Shown piece after piece: positions 42,604 to 51,162 of a stretch of 56,841 nucleotides of DNA (positions are counted from its first letter, which is position 1; the number at the start of each line of letters is the position of its first letter). The notes under the pieces are model-generated. The model worked only from the letters and a program-made list of their open reading frames with translations, did no database searches and had not been told where the DNA came from. The translations under genes were made by a program, and so were the position numbers. Source of the stretch: Croceicoccus estronivorus (GTDB lineage: Bacteria; Pseudomonadota; Alphaproteobacteria; Sphingomonadales; Sphingomonadaceae); the NCBI RefSeq assembly GCF_001625325.1, contig NZ_JRQQ01000012.1, positions 1 through 56,841 of the forward strand, read 5' to 3'.

Positions 42604-43755
42604 TCAAAGCCGTTCGATAATCGTCACGTTGGCCTGACCGCCGCCTTCGCACATCGTCTGCAGGCCGTAACGGCCGCCTGTACGTTCCAGCGCATTGAGC
42701 AAGGTCGTCATCAGACGGGCACCCGTGGCGCCAATCGGGTGGCCAAGCGCAATCCCCCCGCCCTGCACATTCACTTTCTCATGCGGAATGCCCAGTTCCT
42801 GCATCCAGGCCATCGGTACTGATGCGAAAGCCTCGTTGCATTCAAACAGGTCGATATCGTCGACCGTCATACCCGCCTTCTTCAACGCATATTGCGTTGC
42901 CGGAATCGGGCCGGTCAGCATCCACACCGGGTTGGCGGCGCGCACGGAAAGGTGATGAATGCGGGCACGGGGTTTCAGACCGTATTCCTTCACCGCCTTC
43001 TCACCAGCCACCAGAAGCGCAGCAGCGGCATCGCAATTCTGGCTGGCGATACCGGCGGTGACGATCCCGCCCTCATTAACCGGCCTGAGCCCGGCCAGCC
43101 CTTCAAGAGAAGTGGTCGGGCGAATGGTTTCGTCACGTTCCAGGCCTTCAAGCGGCGCCACTTCCGCATCGAACCAGCCGGCATCCCATGCCGCCTGCGC
43201 ACGTTGATGCGAGGCGAGCGCGAACTCTTCCATTGCCTCGCGGCTGATATTCCACTTGTTGGCGATCATTTCCGCAGATTTGATCTGGTTGACTTCCTCG
43301 TCTCCGTACCGGGCGATCCACCCCGGCGAACTGTCAAACGGCGTGTTGAAACCAAACTGCGTCCCAACGGCCATTGCAGCCGAAATCGGAATGACATTCA
43401 TCGCCTGGCTGCCGCCTGCAACGACAATATCCTGCGTTCCGCTCATCACGCCCTGGGCCGCGAAATGAACTGCCTGTTGCGAGCTGCCGCATTGCCGATC
43501 GATGGTGACACCGGGGACTTCTTCCGGCATTCCAGCTACCAGCCACGCCGTACGGCCGATATCACCCGCCTGACCGCCGATTGTATCGGTACAACCCCAG
43601 ACAACATCGTCGACCAAAGAGGCGTCGATACCGGTGCGCTTCACCAGTTCACGGATCGGATGGGCCCCGAGATCCGCAGGGTGAATATGGGCCAGGCTGC
43701 CCTTCTTGCGCCCGATCGGGCTGCGGACGGCGTCGATAATATAGGCTTCAGGCAT
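42604..43755 (-). CDS. fadA6: Thiolase FadA6
   Basis: A 383-residue thiolase that strongly recalls mycobacterial FadA6 along its length: 'EAYIIDAVRSPIGRKKGSLAHIHPADLGA', 'GGQAGDIGRTAWL', 'PEEVPGVTIDRQCGSSQQA' (Cys89), 'RARIHH', 'MLTGPIPAT.YAL', 'GGIALGHPIGATGARL', and the terminal 'GLQTMCEGGGQANVTIIERL'. FadA6 thiolyses the ring-opened C/D product after IpdAB. The ATG at 43755 is chosen, overlapping the preceding acyl-CoA dehydrogenase by 8 nt. Confidence 0.92.
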   Translation of the reverse strand: MPEAYIIDAVRSPIGRKKGSLAHIHPADLGAHPIRELVKRTGIDASLVDDVVWGCTDTIGGQAGDIGRTAWLVAGMPEEVPGVTIDRQCGSSQQAVHFAAQGVMSGTQDIVVAGGSQAMNVIPISAAMAVGTQFGFNTPFDSSPGWIARYGDEEVNQIKSAEMIANKWNISREAMEEFALASHQRAQAAWDAGWFDAEVAPLEGLERDETIRPTTSLEGLAGLRPVNEGGIVTAGIASQNCDAAAALLVAGEKAVKEYGLKPRARIHHLSVRAANPVWMLTGPIPATQYALKKAGMTVDDIDLFECNEAFASVPMAWMQELGIPHEKVNVQGGGIALGHPIGATGARLMTTLLNALERTGGRYGLQTMCEGGGQANVTIIERL

Positions 43756-44779
43756 TTTCTGTCTCACGGGCAAAAGTCTGATCGGGACCGGTGGGCTGAG
43801 TGAACATCCGCGTTGCAATGCGGCTGCGATGAAAATTCGGAGTGCCCCAGTTCTGAGTCAGGGCAAGCGCGCGCTTGAGGAACAGGTGGACATCCACTTC
43901 CCAGCTGTAACCCATAGCGCCATGCACCTGGATAGACGCGCGGGCAGCCTTTTCCGCCGCTTCGAGCGCAACCAGCTTTGCATGGCTGACACGGGCGCGG
44001 GCCTGCACATCGCAATTTCCGATGTCGGCCGCTGCGGCCACGACGACCGGACGGGCAAATTCGATGGCGACCTGTGCCGAGGCCAGATGGTGCTTCACCG
44101 CCTGATAAGTGCCGATCGCTTTGCCGAACTGCTGCCGTTCCTGCGCATAGGACACCGCCATATCCACGGCACGCTGAGCCAGACCCAGCCCCTGCGCCGC
44201 GCAGAACAGGGCCGCACGGTCCAGCGCAAGATCCCAGTCCACCTTACCCAACGCAGTCGCTTTGGCAGGATCCCAATCCACGCGAAACAGCCTACGGAAT
44301 GGATCGATGCTCTGCTCCCGGGTCAGAGTAACCTGATCCGGCGTTGCAAGATAGGCCTCACCATCCTTGTGCAGAAGGATCGCTGCGGCAAGATCCGCAT
44401 CAAGCACGAAGGGATTGGACGGATGCTGTATCGCAATCGTCGCGGACGGGTCGCTCAGAGCTTCATGGTCCGGCGCAAGGCTGGCCAGCATCGGCGCCGC
44501 AACGCCGGCACTTTCAACCAACGGCTCCGGCAAGGCGACATAGCCCGCCTGTTCGGCGATCAACGCGAAATCGAGTTCGGTCAGCCCCAGCCCGCCGACT
44601 GCTTCAGGCAGCAGCAGCAGGGTAAAGCCGGTCTCCACGATCGCCTGCCAACGTGCATCATCACGCGCTTCGCCCGTTTCCATTTGCTTGCGCCAATGAT
44701 CAGGCGTGCAAGTGTCAGCAAACAGGGTCTGCGCTGTTTCAGCGAACATCCGCTGTTCGTCATTGAGGGTAAAATCCAT
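43748..44779 (-). CDS. Acyl-CoA dehydrogenase, small subunit of pair 2
   Basis: A 343-residue acyl-CoA dehydrogenase-like protein. Recognisable parts are 'DEQRMFAETAQTLF', 'LPEAVGGLGLTELDFALIAEQAG', 'SYAQERQQFGKAIGTYQAVKHHLASAQ' and 'QVHGAMGYSWEVDVHLFLKRA'. The missing middle loops suggest a subunit that depends on the neighbouring full-length protein (FadE31-like). The start ATG at 44779 has AGGAGG six bases upstream. Likely counterpart of FadE32 or FadE33. Confidence 0.83.
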   Translation of the reverse strand: MDFTLNDEQRMFAETAQTLFADTCTPDHWRKQMETGEARDDARWQAIVETGFTLLLLPEAVGGLGLTELDFALIAEQAGYVALPEPLVESAGVAAPMLASLAPDHEALSDPSATIAIQHPSNPFVLDADLAAAILLHKDGEAYLATPDQVTLTREQSIDPFRRLFRVDWDPAKATALGKVDWDLALDRAALFCAAQGLGLAQRAVDMAVSYAQERQQFGKAIGTYQAVKHHLASAQVAIEFARPVVVAAAADIGNCDVQARARVSHAKLVALEAAEKAARASIQVHGAMGYSWEVDVHLFLKRALALTQNWGTPNFHRSRIATRMFTQPTGPDQTFARETENA

Positions 44780-44789
44780 CGTGCCCCTC

Positions 44790-45947
44790 CTACTTGCGCG
44801 GCAGGCCAAGCATACGCTCGGCAATGATGTTGCGCTGGATCTCGTTTGAACCGGCGTAAATCGGCCCGGCCAATGCGAAGATGTAGTCGTCGATCCAGTC
44901 GTATGGATATGCGTCTGGCGCTTCCTGCGTCAGTTCGGCTTTGGGGCCCAGAATTGCGAGCGCGGTTTCCATCAGGTGGATATCCAGCTCCGACCAGAAG
45001 ATCTTGTTCGTCGAGGCTTCCGGCCCGATCTTCGCACCAGCCATCAGGCGGGACGCCGTCTGATAGATATTCAATGCATAGGCTTCCGCATTCATGAAAG
45101 CACGGACGACCTCCGCCTCCAGCGCCGGATCCGCAGCATCCTTGTGCTGTTCCCACAGATCGGCAAGCTTGGACGCAGCCACCTGGTAACGGGCCGGTGA
45201 ACGGAGCATGAGCCCACGTTCGAAACCAGCGGTCGCCATGCAGATGTGCCACCCCTGCCCCTCGTCACCGAGGCGGTTGAACGCCGGAACCCGGACATCT
45301 TCCAGAAAGATTTCGGCAAACCCGACATGCCCGTTGATCTTCTTGATCGCATTGACCGTTACACCCGGCGCATCCAGCGGAAAGAAGATCAGGCTCATAC
45401 CCTGGTGCCGTTCGCTGCCAGGCGCGCGAAAAAGGCCAAACGCCCAGTCAGCAAAGACCGCGCGGCTCGACCAGATCTTGTGACCGTTCAGCACATATTC
45501 GTCGCCATCGAGTACGGCCGTCGAACGAACCCCGGCAAGATCGCTTCCGGCCATTGGTTCAGACCATGCCTGCGCCCAGATTTCCTCGCCTGAGGCCATC
45601 TTCGGCAGAAAGCGAACCTTCTGTTCATGCGTTCCGAATTCCATCAGCGTCGGACCGAGAAGGAAAATACCGTTCTGATTGACGCGCCCCGGCGCACCTG
45701 CCCGGTAGTATTCTTCCTCGAAGATGAGCCACTGGATCAGGTCTACGCCACGGCCGCCATATTCCTTCGGCCAGGTGACCATGCCCCAGTCGCCCGATTT
45801 CAGGGTCTTTTCCCACTCGCGGTGCGCTTCGAAGCCTTCGCGAGTGGCATCAAAATGTTCCAGCGGCTCGGAAGGAACGTGCACATCCAGCCATGCCCGC
45901 ACTTCAGCACGGAACGCCTGCTGCTCGGGAGTATACGTCAGGTCCAT
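44790..45947 (-). CDS. Acyl-CoA dehydrogenase, FadE31-like (large subunit of pair 2)
   Basis: A 385-residue acyl-CoA dehydrogenase with 'AQAWSEPMAGSDLAGVRSTAV', 'LNGHKIWSSRAVFADWAFGLFRA' and 'GPIYAGSNEIQRNIIAERMLGLPRK'. Together with the following 343-residue protein it forms the second large/small pair in the operon. Mycobacterial FadE31, FadE32 and FadE33 lie together in the KstR2 regulon and act on late ring C/D intermediates. The start codon overlaps the echA20 stop by one base (TGATG). Confidence 0.8.
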   Translation of the reverse strand: MDLTYTPEQQAFRAEVRAWLDVHVPSEPLEHFDATREGFEAHREWEKTLKSGDWGMVTWPKEYGGRGVDLIQWLIFEEEYYRAGAPGRVNQNGIFLLGPTLMEFGTHEQKVRFLPKMASGEEIWAQAWSEPMAGSDLAGVRSTAVLDGDEYVLNGHKIWSSRAVFADWAFGLFRAPGSERHQGMSLIFFPLDAPGVTVNAIKKINGHVGFAEIFLEDVRVPAFNRLGDEGQGWHICMATAGFERGLMLRSPARYQVAASKLADLWEQHKDAADPALEAEVVRAFMNAEAYALNIYQTASRLMAGAKIGPEASTNKIFWSELDIHLMETALAILGPKAELTQEAPDAYPYDWIDDYIFALAGPIYAGSNEIQRNIIAERMLGLPRK

Positions 45948-46696
45948 CAGAACTTTGCCGCCTTGCCGGTTTCAACAAAGGCATCGCGCGCCTTCTGGCT
46001 ATCCTCATGCATGTACATTTCGAGCGTGAAGCCCTGTTCCCAGCGGTAGCCACGATCGACATCGCGTGCTTCCAGACCATTCAGCGCTTCCTTGGCGATC
46101 ACCAGTGCCTTGCGCGATTTGGAAGCGATGACTTCACAAAATGCCCGTGCTTCGGTTTCCAGGTCCGCCCGCGGCACAACCTTTTCAACCGCGCCCAGAC
46201 GATAGGCTTCCTGGGCCGGAATGTTCCCGCCGGTAAAGAAGGCCGCCCGTACCTTGTGCAGCGGCAGCATGCGGGACATGTGGCTGGCGCCACCCATGGC
46301 GCCACGATCCACTTCGGGCAGCGAGAAATAGGCATCATCGGCCGCGATAACGGTATCGGATGCACCGCAGATCCCGATGCCGCCGCCTATCACGAATTTG
46401 TGCACTGCCGAAACCACCGGGACTTCGGCTTCATGAATTGCCTTGAAAGTCAGATAATTGCCGCGGTTCAGAATAGTGATCCGCTCTGGGTGAGCCTGCA
46501 TTTCCTTGATGTCGACACCACCGCAGAAGCCCCGCCCTTCGGCCCGGATGAGGACGCAATTGACCTCGGGATTACGCGCCGCTTCCGTGATAATGGTGGG
46601 AAGCGACATCCAGGTTTCGCTGTCGAACGCATTGACCGGCGGTGTATCGAAAACGATCTCTGCGATCCGGTCCTTGATGGTTGTGGTAATCGGCAT
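45947..46696 (-). CDS. echA20: Ring-opening crotonase EchA20
   Basis: A 249-residue crotonase-fold enzyme. It resembles mycobacterial EchA20 in many blocks: 'PPVNAF', 'LIRAEGRGFCGGVDIKEMQ', 'VGGGIGICGASDTVIAADDAYFSLPEVDRGAMGGASHMSRM' and 'YRWEQGFTLEM'. EchA20 hydrolytically opens the last cyclopentanone (D) ring of the HIEC-CoA intermediate. GAGGAG precedes the ATG. It is 10 bp downstream of ipdC and overlaps the next gene by one base. Confidence 0.9.
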   Translation of the reverse strand: MPITTTIKDRIAEIVFDTPPVNAFDSETWMSLPTIITEAARNPEVNCVLIRAEGRGFCGGVDIKEMQAHPERITILNRGNYLTFKAIHEAEVPVVSAVHKFVIGGGIGICGASDTVIAADDAYFSLPEVDRGAMGGASHMSRMLPLHKVRAAFFTGGNIPAQEAYRLGAVEKVVPRADLETEARAFCEVIASKSRKALVIAKEALNGLEARDVDRGYRWEQGFTLEMYMHEDSQKARDAFVETGKAAKF

Positions 46697-46706
46697 TTCA
46701 GTCTCC

Positions 46707-47783
46707 TCAGGCTCCGGCGTGCGACGCGCACAGTGCCTCTAAGCGTCCCTGCGCTTCGGCTACGATACGATCGATCAATTCCTGGCAGGTGGGTATTTCG
46801 TTTATGCGTCCGCCCACCACACCGGTGGCCATGACACCATTTTCGATATCGCCGTCGACAACGGCCTTCTGGATCAACATCGGCATGGTCGCGGCCATCA
46901 TCGCCTGCTTGAGCGGCATGGCGCCATGAGACGTCATTCCGCGAGCAGACTTGAGCATGTCGAACCATGACGCACCCGTCTGCTTCTTCATGCTCATGCT
47001 GGCTTCGATAGCCCGCGCCCACATGCCGAGTTTGCCGGACTTTTCAATCCGATCCATCAAAGGCGAACGAACCATGCGCTGCGGGATACCATCGAGCTTC
47101 GTGGTCAACACGATCCCATCCGTCGACGCCTTCAGATATTCTGCCTTGGTCGTATCGGGAACCGGGCTCTCCTGAGTGAGCAGGAAACGCGTACCCATCG
47201 CGATGCCGACCGCGCCATATGCCAGCGCAGCGACAAGGCCGCGCCCGTCGGCAAAGCCGCCACTGGCGATTACCGGCACGTCCACTGCATCGAGAACCTG
47301 TGGCAGCAGGACTGTTGTCGGCACGGAACCGGTATGACCACCGCCTTCCCCGCCCTGCACGCTGACCATGTCCACGCCCAGTTCGACCATCTTGCGCGCG
47401 TGTTTGACCGCACCGACAGTGGGGACGCAGAGAATGCCTGCATCCTTGAAGCGACCGATCATCTTCGCATTCGGTCCACGCCCGAAACTGACCGCGCGAA
47501 CCTGATCCTTGTTCTCGATAATCAGGTCGACGATCTTGTCTGCACCTGGCTGAAACGAGTGGAAGTTCACACCGAATGGCCGGTCCGTCCCCCGCCGCAC
47601 CTGCAACAACTTCTCACGCGCTTCGTCGGGCGTCATCACCGCAGCCCCGAGGAAACCGAATGCCCCGGCATTGGAAGATCCGATGACAAGGCTGGGTTCC
47701 GCGACCCAGCCCATCGCCGTCTGAATGATCGGCACCCGGCAACCCAGCCGCTCGACCATGATTGTGTTCAATGCATTACTCAT
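46707..47783 (-). CDS. ipdC: IpdC, nitronate-monooxygenase-like flavoprotein
   Basis: A 358-residue FMN-binding TIM-barrel of the 2-nitropropane dioxygenase/nitronate monooxygenase family: 'PIIQTAMGWVAEPSLVIGSSNAGAFGFLG', 'VSVQGGEGGGHTGSVPTTVLLPQV', 'VIASGGFADGRGLVAALAYGAVGIAMGTRFLLTQES'. Length and operon position match IpdC, needed for the redox step that prepares the C/D-ring CoA thioester for ring opening. Its ATG overlaps the TAA of the upstream hydratase (TAATG), showing translational coupling. Confidence 0.88.
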   Translation of the reverse strand: MSNALNTIMVERLGCRVPIIQTAMGWVAEPSLVIGSSNAGAFGFLGAAVMTPDEAREKLLQVRRGTDRPFGVNFHSFQPGADKIVDLIIENKDQVRAVSFGRGPNAKMIGRFKDAGILCVPTVGAVKHARKMVELGVDMVSVQGGEGGGHTGSVPTTVLLPQVLDAVDVPVIASGGFADGRGLVAALAYGAVGIAMGTRFLLTQESPVPDTTKAEYLKASTDGIVLTTKLDGIPQRMVRSPLMDRIEKSGKLGMWARAIEASMSMKKQTGASWFDMLKSARGMTSHGAMPLKQAMMAATMPMLIQKAVVDGDIENGVMATGVVGGRINEIPTCQELIDRIVAEAQGRLEALCASHAGA

Positions 47784-48697
47784 TATTTTTTATCCGTCTT
47801 GGCCGCTGCGGCCTTGTTCGCTGAAGCCATCGCCTTCGCATCCATCCCGCCCAGACTGTTCGATGACAGGAGGTCGCTTTGCGCATGAGCGAAGTGGTGC
47901 ATGTGGAAGTGAGCGTCGGTGGCGCTGCGCTTGCCGCGAAGTTCCTCGACGTGGTTAAGCGCCTGCTTGGTCAGCCAATTGCCCAGACGCGGACGGCTCG
48001 CCAAGTCCTCACCCAGCTTCTGGACATCATCCAACAGGTTTTCGCGGGTGCTCAGACGGTTTACCATGCCGAAATTGTATGCCCGCTCCGCCGGGAGCCG
48101 CTCACCCAACAGGATGAACTCCTTGGCGATGCGCGGTGGAAGTTCAAAACCATGCGCAAAGTATTCAACGCCAGGAATACCCATCCGATTTACGGGGTCC
48201 TGAAAAAAGGCATCGTCGGTCGCCACGATGATGTCGCACACCCAGGCCAGCATCAGGCCGCCAGCAACGCACGCGCCCTGCACCGCCGCAATCGTCGGCT
48301 TGGGAACATCGCGCCAACGCCGGCACATGTTGAGATAAACCTCATGCTCACGCGTGTAGAGAAATTCCACACCGGGCTTGTTGGTGTGATCAGGCACCAG
48401 CGCCTGACGATCCCAGCTGGCGGTAATATCCCGGCCGGGAGTGCCGATGTCATGCCCCGCGGAAAAATGCTTGCCTTCGCCACGCAGGACGATGGCGCGA
48501 ACATCGTCATCGTCCACCGCCCGGCGAAAGGCCGCATCCAGAGCATAGGTCATCTGACTGTTCTGGGCGTTATTGTATTTCGGTCGATTCAGAATGATGT
48601 GCGCAACCGGCCCGACTACCTCGTAGCGGACAGGCTCGTCAGTTTCGTAAACAATTTCAGCCTGGGGGGGATCCACCAAGCGGTCGAGTTCATTCAT
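47783..48697 (-). CDS. Enoyl-CoA hydratase/isomerase family protein
   Basis: A 304-residue crotonase-family protein: 'IILNRPKYNNAQNSQMTYALDAAF', 'LRGEGKHFSAGHDIG', 'ACVAGGLMLAWVCDIIVATDDAFFQDPVNRMG'. It has a long C-terminal tail ending in an Ala/Lys-rich stretch. The canonical second catalytic Glu is not evident (IPGVEYFAHGF), so the reaction could be hydration, isomerisation or hydrolysis. The ATG at 48697 follows AGGAGG. A 67-bp gap with a strong hairpin separates it from the thiolase-like gene upstream. Confidence 0.83.
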   Translation of the reverse strand: MNELDRLVDPPQAEIVYETDEPVRYEVVGPVAHIILNRPKYNNAQNSQMTYALDAAFRRAVDDDDVRAIVLRGEGKHFSAGHDIGTPGRDITASWDRQALVPDHTNKPGVEFLYTREHEVYLNMCRRWRDVPKPTIAAVQGACVAGGLMLAWVCDIIVATDDAFFQDPVNRMGIPGVEYFAHGFELPPRIAKEFILLGERLPAERAYNFGMVNRLSTRENLLDDVQKLGEDLASRPRLGNWLTKQALNHVEELRGKRSATDAHFHMHHFAHAQSDLLSSNSLGGMDAKAMASANKAAAAKTDKK

Positions 48698-48739
48698 CAA
48701 TTCCTCCTGGCCGCGCGTAGTTCCGAATCCGCCACGGCC

Positions 48740-48768
48740 GTGATCATCGCGCACATGCGCATGATCAC
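48740..48768. promoter_or_regulatory. Intra-operon hairpin overlapping the thiolase-like stop
   Basis: GTGATCAT (48740-48747) pairs with ATGATCAC (48761-48768) and GCGCA (49-53) with TGCGC (56-60), with one bulged base and a two-base loop: 13 bp in all. It overlaps the stop codon at 48765-48767 and lies in the only larger gap of the central operon. No T tract. It may be a processing or attenuation site that sets relative expression of the two halves. Confidence 0.5.
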
Positions 48769-49946
48769 GCCTTCACAATCACCGAAGACCCGTGCCCGAA
48801 CAGGCCTTGGTTCGCGGTGATGCCAACCTTCGCACCCTGGACCTGCCGCGATCCACTCTGGCCGCGAAGCTGCCAGGTCAGTTCGCAGACCTGTGCAATC
48901 GCCTGAGCCGGCACGGCTTCGCCAAAGCAGGCCAAGCCGCCTGAAGGATTGACCGGAATACGCCCGCCAATGCGCGTCGCGCCCTCCCGCACCAACGCAG
49001 CGGCTTCGCCACGCGGGCAAAGTTGCAGATCTTCCACCCAATCCAGTTCGAGCGCGGTGGACAAGTCGTACACTTCGGCCACGGAAACGTCCTCCGGTCC
49101 GATACCGGCCTCTTCATATGCCTTGCGTGGCAGAGCCGCGCGGAAGCTATGTGCTTCCATCGCCACAGCGCTATCCGTAGCAAGATCGGGCATTTCGATG
49201 ACCGCGGAGGCAAAGGTCGGTGTAACCGTCGAGATCGCAGCAACCCGCGGAGCACTCGCCTTGCCGATCTTGCGCGCGTAATCGAGGCTGCAGACAATCA
49301 ACGCAGCGCCACCGTCAGAGGTTGCGCAGATATCCATCAGCCGCAAAGGATCGGCCACCATGGCCGAAGCGGCGACATCTTCCATCGTGAATTTCTTGCG
49401 ATAACGCGCTTTCGGATTGGAGAAGCCGTGCTCGGCATTCTTCACTTTCACTTGCGCGAAATCATCCTGCGTATCGCCATACACTTCCATGCGACGGCGC
49501 GCATAGAGAGCGAAATAAGTGGGATTGGTGATACCGACCCTGAAACGGACCCAATCGGGGTCATCCGGCCGCTCGCCCTTCGCCGGCGCGAGGAAACCCT
49601 TTGGCGTCGTATCTGCACCGATCACCAACGCGACTTCCGCCTGGCCGGACAAAATCTTGGCCCGAGCGGCGGCAAGTGCCTGCGAACCGGAAGCGCACGC
49701 CGCATAGCTGGTGTTGACTTCCGCACCCTGCCAACCGAGCGCCTGCGCGAAAGTCGCACCAGCGACATAACCGGGATACCCGCAGCGCATTGTCGCCGCG
49801 CCCGATACGAATTGCACATCGCGCCAGGAAATACCGGCATCGGCCAAAGCTTCGCGCGCGGCTTCGACGCCGTAGTCCACGAACTTGCGGCCCCATTTTC
49901 CCCACGGGTGCATACCTGCGCCGATGATTGCGATCTCTTGTGTCAT
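48765..49946 (-). CDS. SCP-x/lipid-transfer thiolase-like protein, candidate aldolase subunit
   Basis: A 393-residue thiolase-fold protein of the SCP-x/Ltp group. Cys84 occupies the usual nucleophile position ('AACASGSQA'). The canonical catalytic histidine motif GHPxGATG is replaced by 'NPSGGLACFGEAVPAQA', so classical thiolysis is doubtful. Tyr293 in 'AEVYDLS' lies where Ltp2-type steroid aldolases have a catalytic tyrosine (from memory). The adjacent DUF35 gene overlaps it by 4 nt (ATGA), matching the Ltp2-DUF35 partnership of retro-aldolases that remove steroid side chains. The ATG at 49946 is fixed by that overlap. Function therefore: candidate acyl-CoA retro-aldolase or thiolase; not certain. 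Confidence 0.8.
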   Translation of the reverse strand: MTQEIAIIGAGMHPWGKWGRKFVDYGVEAAREALADAGISWRDVQFVSGAATMRCGYPGYVAGATFAQALGWQGAEVNTSYAACASGSQALAAARAKILSGQAEVALVIGADTTPKGFLAPAKGERPDDPDWVRFRVGITNPTYFALYARRRMEVYGDTQDDFAQVKVKNAEHGFSNPKARYRKKFTMEDVAASAMVADPLRLMDICATSDGGAALIVCSLDYARKIGKASAPRVAAISTVTPTFASAVIEMPDLATDSAVAMEAHSFRAALPRKAYEEAGIGPEDVSVAEVYDLSTALELDWVEDLQLCPRGEAAALVREGATRIGGRIPVNPSGGLACFGEAVPAQAIAQVCELTWQLRGQSGSRQVQGAKVGITANQGLFGHGSSVIVKA

Positions 49947-50374
49947 GCCACAGGCTTCCACTTCCAAACGAGCTTCCCTTCCGCTTCCACGGCATCGGGG
50001 ATCGTCTCAAGAACAAGCTCCATCGCCAGTCCGGCCTTGAGCTGTTCGACGCCGATGCCCTCGGCCACCTGGCCGAGGACAATCATTTTCTCTTTTTCGA
50101 GTTCAACAGCCGCAATCGCGTAAGGCTCGAACGGCTCTTGCGCGACATACGGCTCCGGCGGCTTGTAACAAGCATTGGTAAATGACCACAGCTTGCCCGT
50201 CCGCGACAGTTCCACACTTTCAAACTGCGAACAGTCGCAGTCCGGGTTACGGCAGAAACCTTCCACTGAAGGAAAGTAGAACGTGCCGCATTTGACACAG
50301 CGCGAGCCTAGCAAGGCAGGCTTGTCGCCGGTCGTGAAGAATCCCTCGATGACGGGCTTCGCTGCTTGGGTCAT
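49943..50374 (-). CDS. DUF35 OB-fold zinc-ribbon protein
   Basis: A 143-residue protein. The N-terminal rubredoxin-like zinc ribbon is 'CVKCGTFYFPSVEGFC' plus 'PDCDCSQF', followed by an OB-fold ('GKLWSFTNACYKPPEP', 'YAIAAVELEKEKMIVLGQV'). DUF35 proteins are obligate partners of SCP-x-like thiolases and aldolases. Both its junctions are ATGA overlaps: with ipdB upstream and the thiolase-like gene downstream, indicating coupled translation. Confidence 0.88.
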   Translation of the reverse strand: MTQAAKPVIEGFFTTGDKPALLGSRCVKCGTFYFPSVEGFCRNPDCDCSQFESVELSRTGKLWSFTNACYKPPEPYVAQEPFEPYAIAAVELEKEKMIVLGQVAEGIGVEQLKAGLAMELVLETIPDAVEAEGKLVWKWKPVA

Positions 50375-51162
50375 GCAGTCCTCTTGGCCGGCGGGTTATC
50401 CTTGATCACGCTTGCACGGATATTGTGCGGATCAAGCTGGGCAATGATCTCAAGCGCTTCTGCCGTCGGCATGGGCGTTTCGACCAGATCACCCTTCTCC
50501 AGCGGGAAGCCGGTCGCTTCTTCCACTTCCTCGAAAGTCACGCCGGGATGAAGGGAGACGACACGGATCGCATTGTCCTTGCCGCCAAAGTCCATGACGC
50601 ACAGGTTGGTGACAATCACGCGCAGGTCGACGCCCGAATAATTGCCGCCAGCCACACGCTTCGCCGGATTGTATCCGACACCCGAAATCATATCGACTTC
50701 GCCTTCCACAAACACCCGCGGAGAGTGTGCGGGGAAGAAAAAGGAGTTGGTATGATAAATGGTGTTGCCCGGGAAACCGCGCACGCCCAGCATCTGGGTC
50801 TTCGGCTGCTGATATGTGCCGCCCATGTAGGACAGGTTGATCTGGCCGAAACGGTCGAGCTGGGTCGGTGTCACCATTGCATGACGGCGTCCTGTCCACA
50901 CCGCACTGTCGAAGAAGCGCGAGAATGGCAGGTAGCCTGCCGGCTTCCGGTCGTCGTAACCACGCGGGCCGATCGGCACCGGCTGTTCGACCAGATAGGC
51001 TTCGCCGTCGGTCATCATCAGTTCCGGCGTGTGAGTCAGCTTGGCAAGGCTCGCGCCCAGACGTGGCACGGGGCCAACGCCAGTCGCCACGATCTCACCA
51101 TTGTTGCGGAAGGCTTCCGAGCACGCAAAGATGCACAGTTCTGTCAGGGTTACTTCACTCAT
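50371..51162 (-). CDS. ipdB: IpdB, CoA-transferase-like hydrolase beta subunit
   Basis: A 263-residue class I CoA-transferase-fold beta subunit ('LVEQPVPIGPRGYDDRKPAGYLPFSRFFDSAVWTGRRHAMVTPTQLDRFGQINLSYMGG', 'GNYSGVDLRVIVTNLCVMDF', 'SLHPGVTFEEVEEATGFPL'). In mycobacteria IpdAB does not transfer CoA but hydrolyses ring C of COCHEA-CoA. The start overlaps the ipdA stop by one base (TGATG). Confidence 0.92.
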   Translation of the reverse strand: MSEVTLTELCIFACSEAFRNNGEIVATGVGPVPRLGASLAKLTHTPELMMTDGEAYLVEQPVPIGPRGYDDRKPAGYLPFSRFFDSAVWTGRRHAMVTPTQLDRFGQINLSYMGGTYQQPKTQMLGVRGFPGNTIYHTNSFFFPAHSPRVFVEGEVDMISGVGYNPAKRVAGGNYSGVDLRVIVTNLCVMDFGGKDNAIRVVSLHPGVTFEEVEEATGFPLEKGDLVETPMPTAEALEIIAQLDPHNIRASVIKDNPPAKRTA

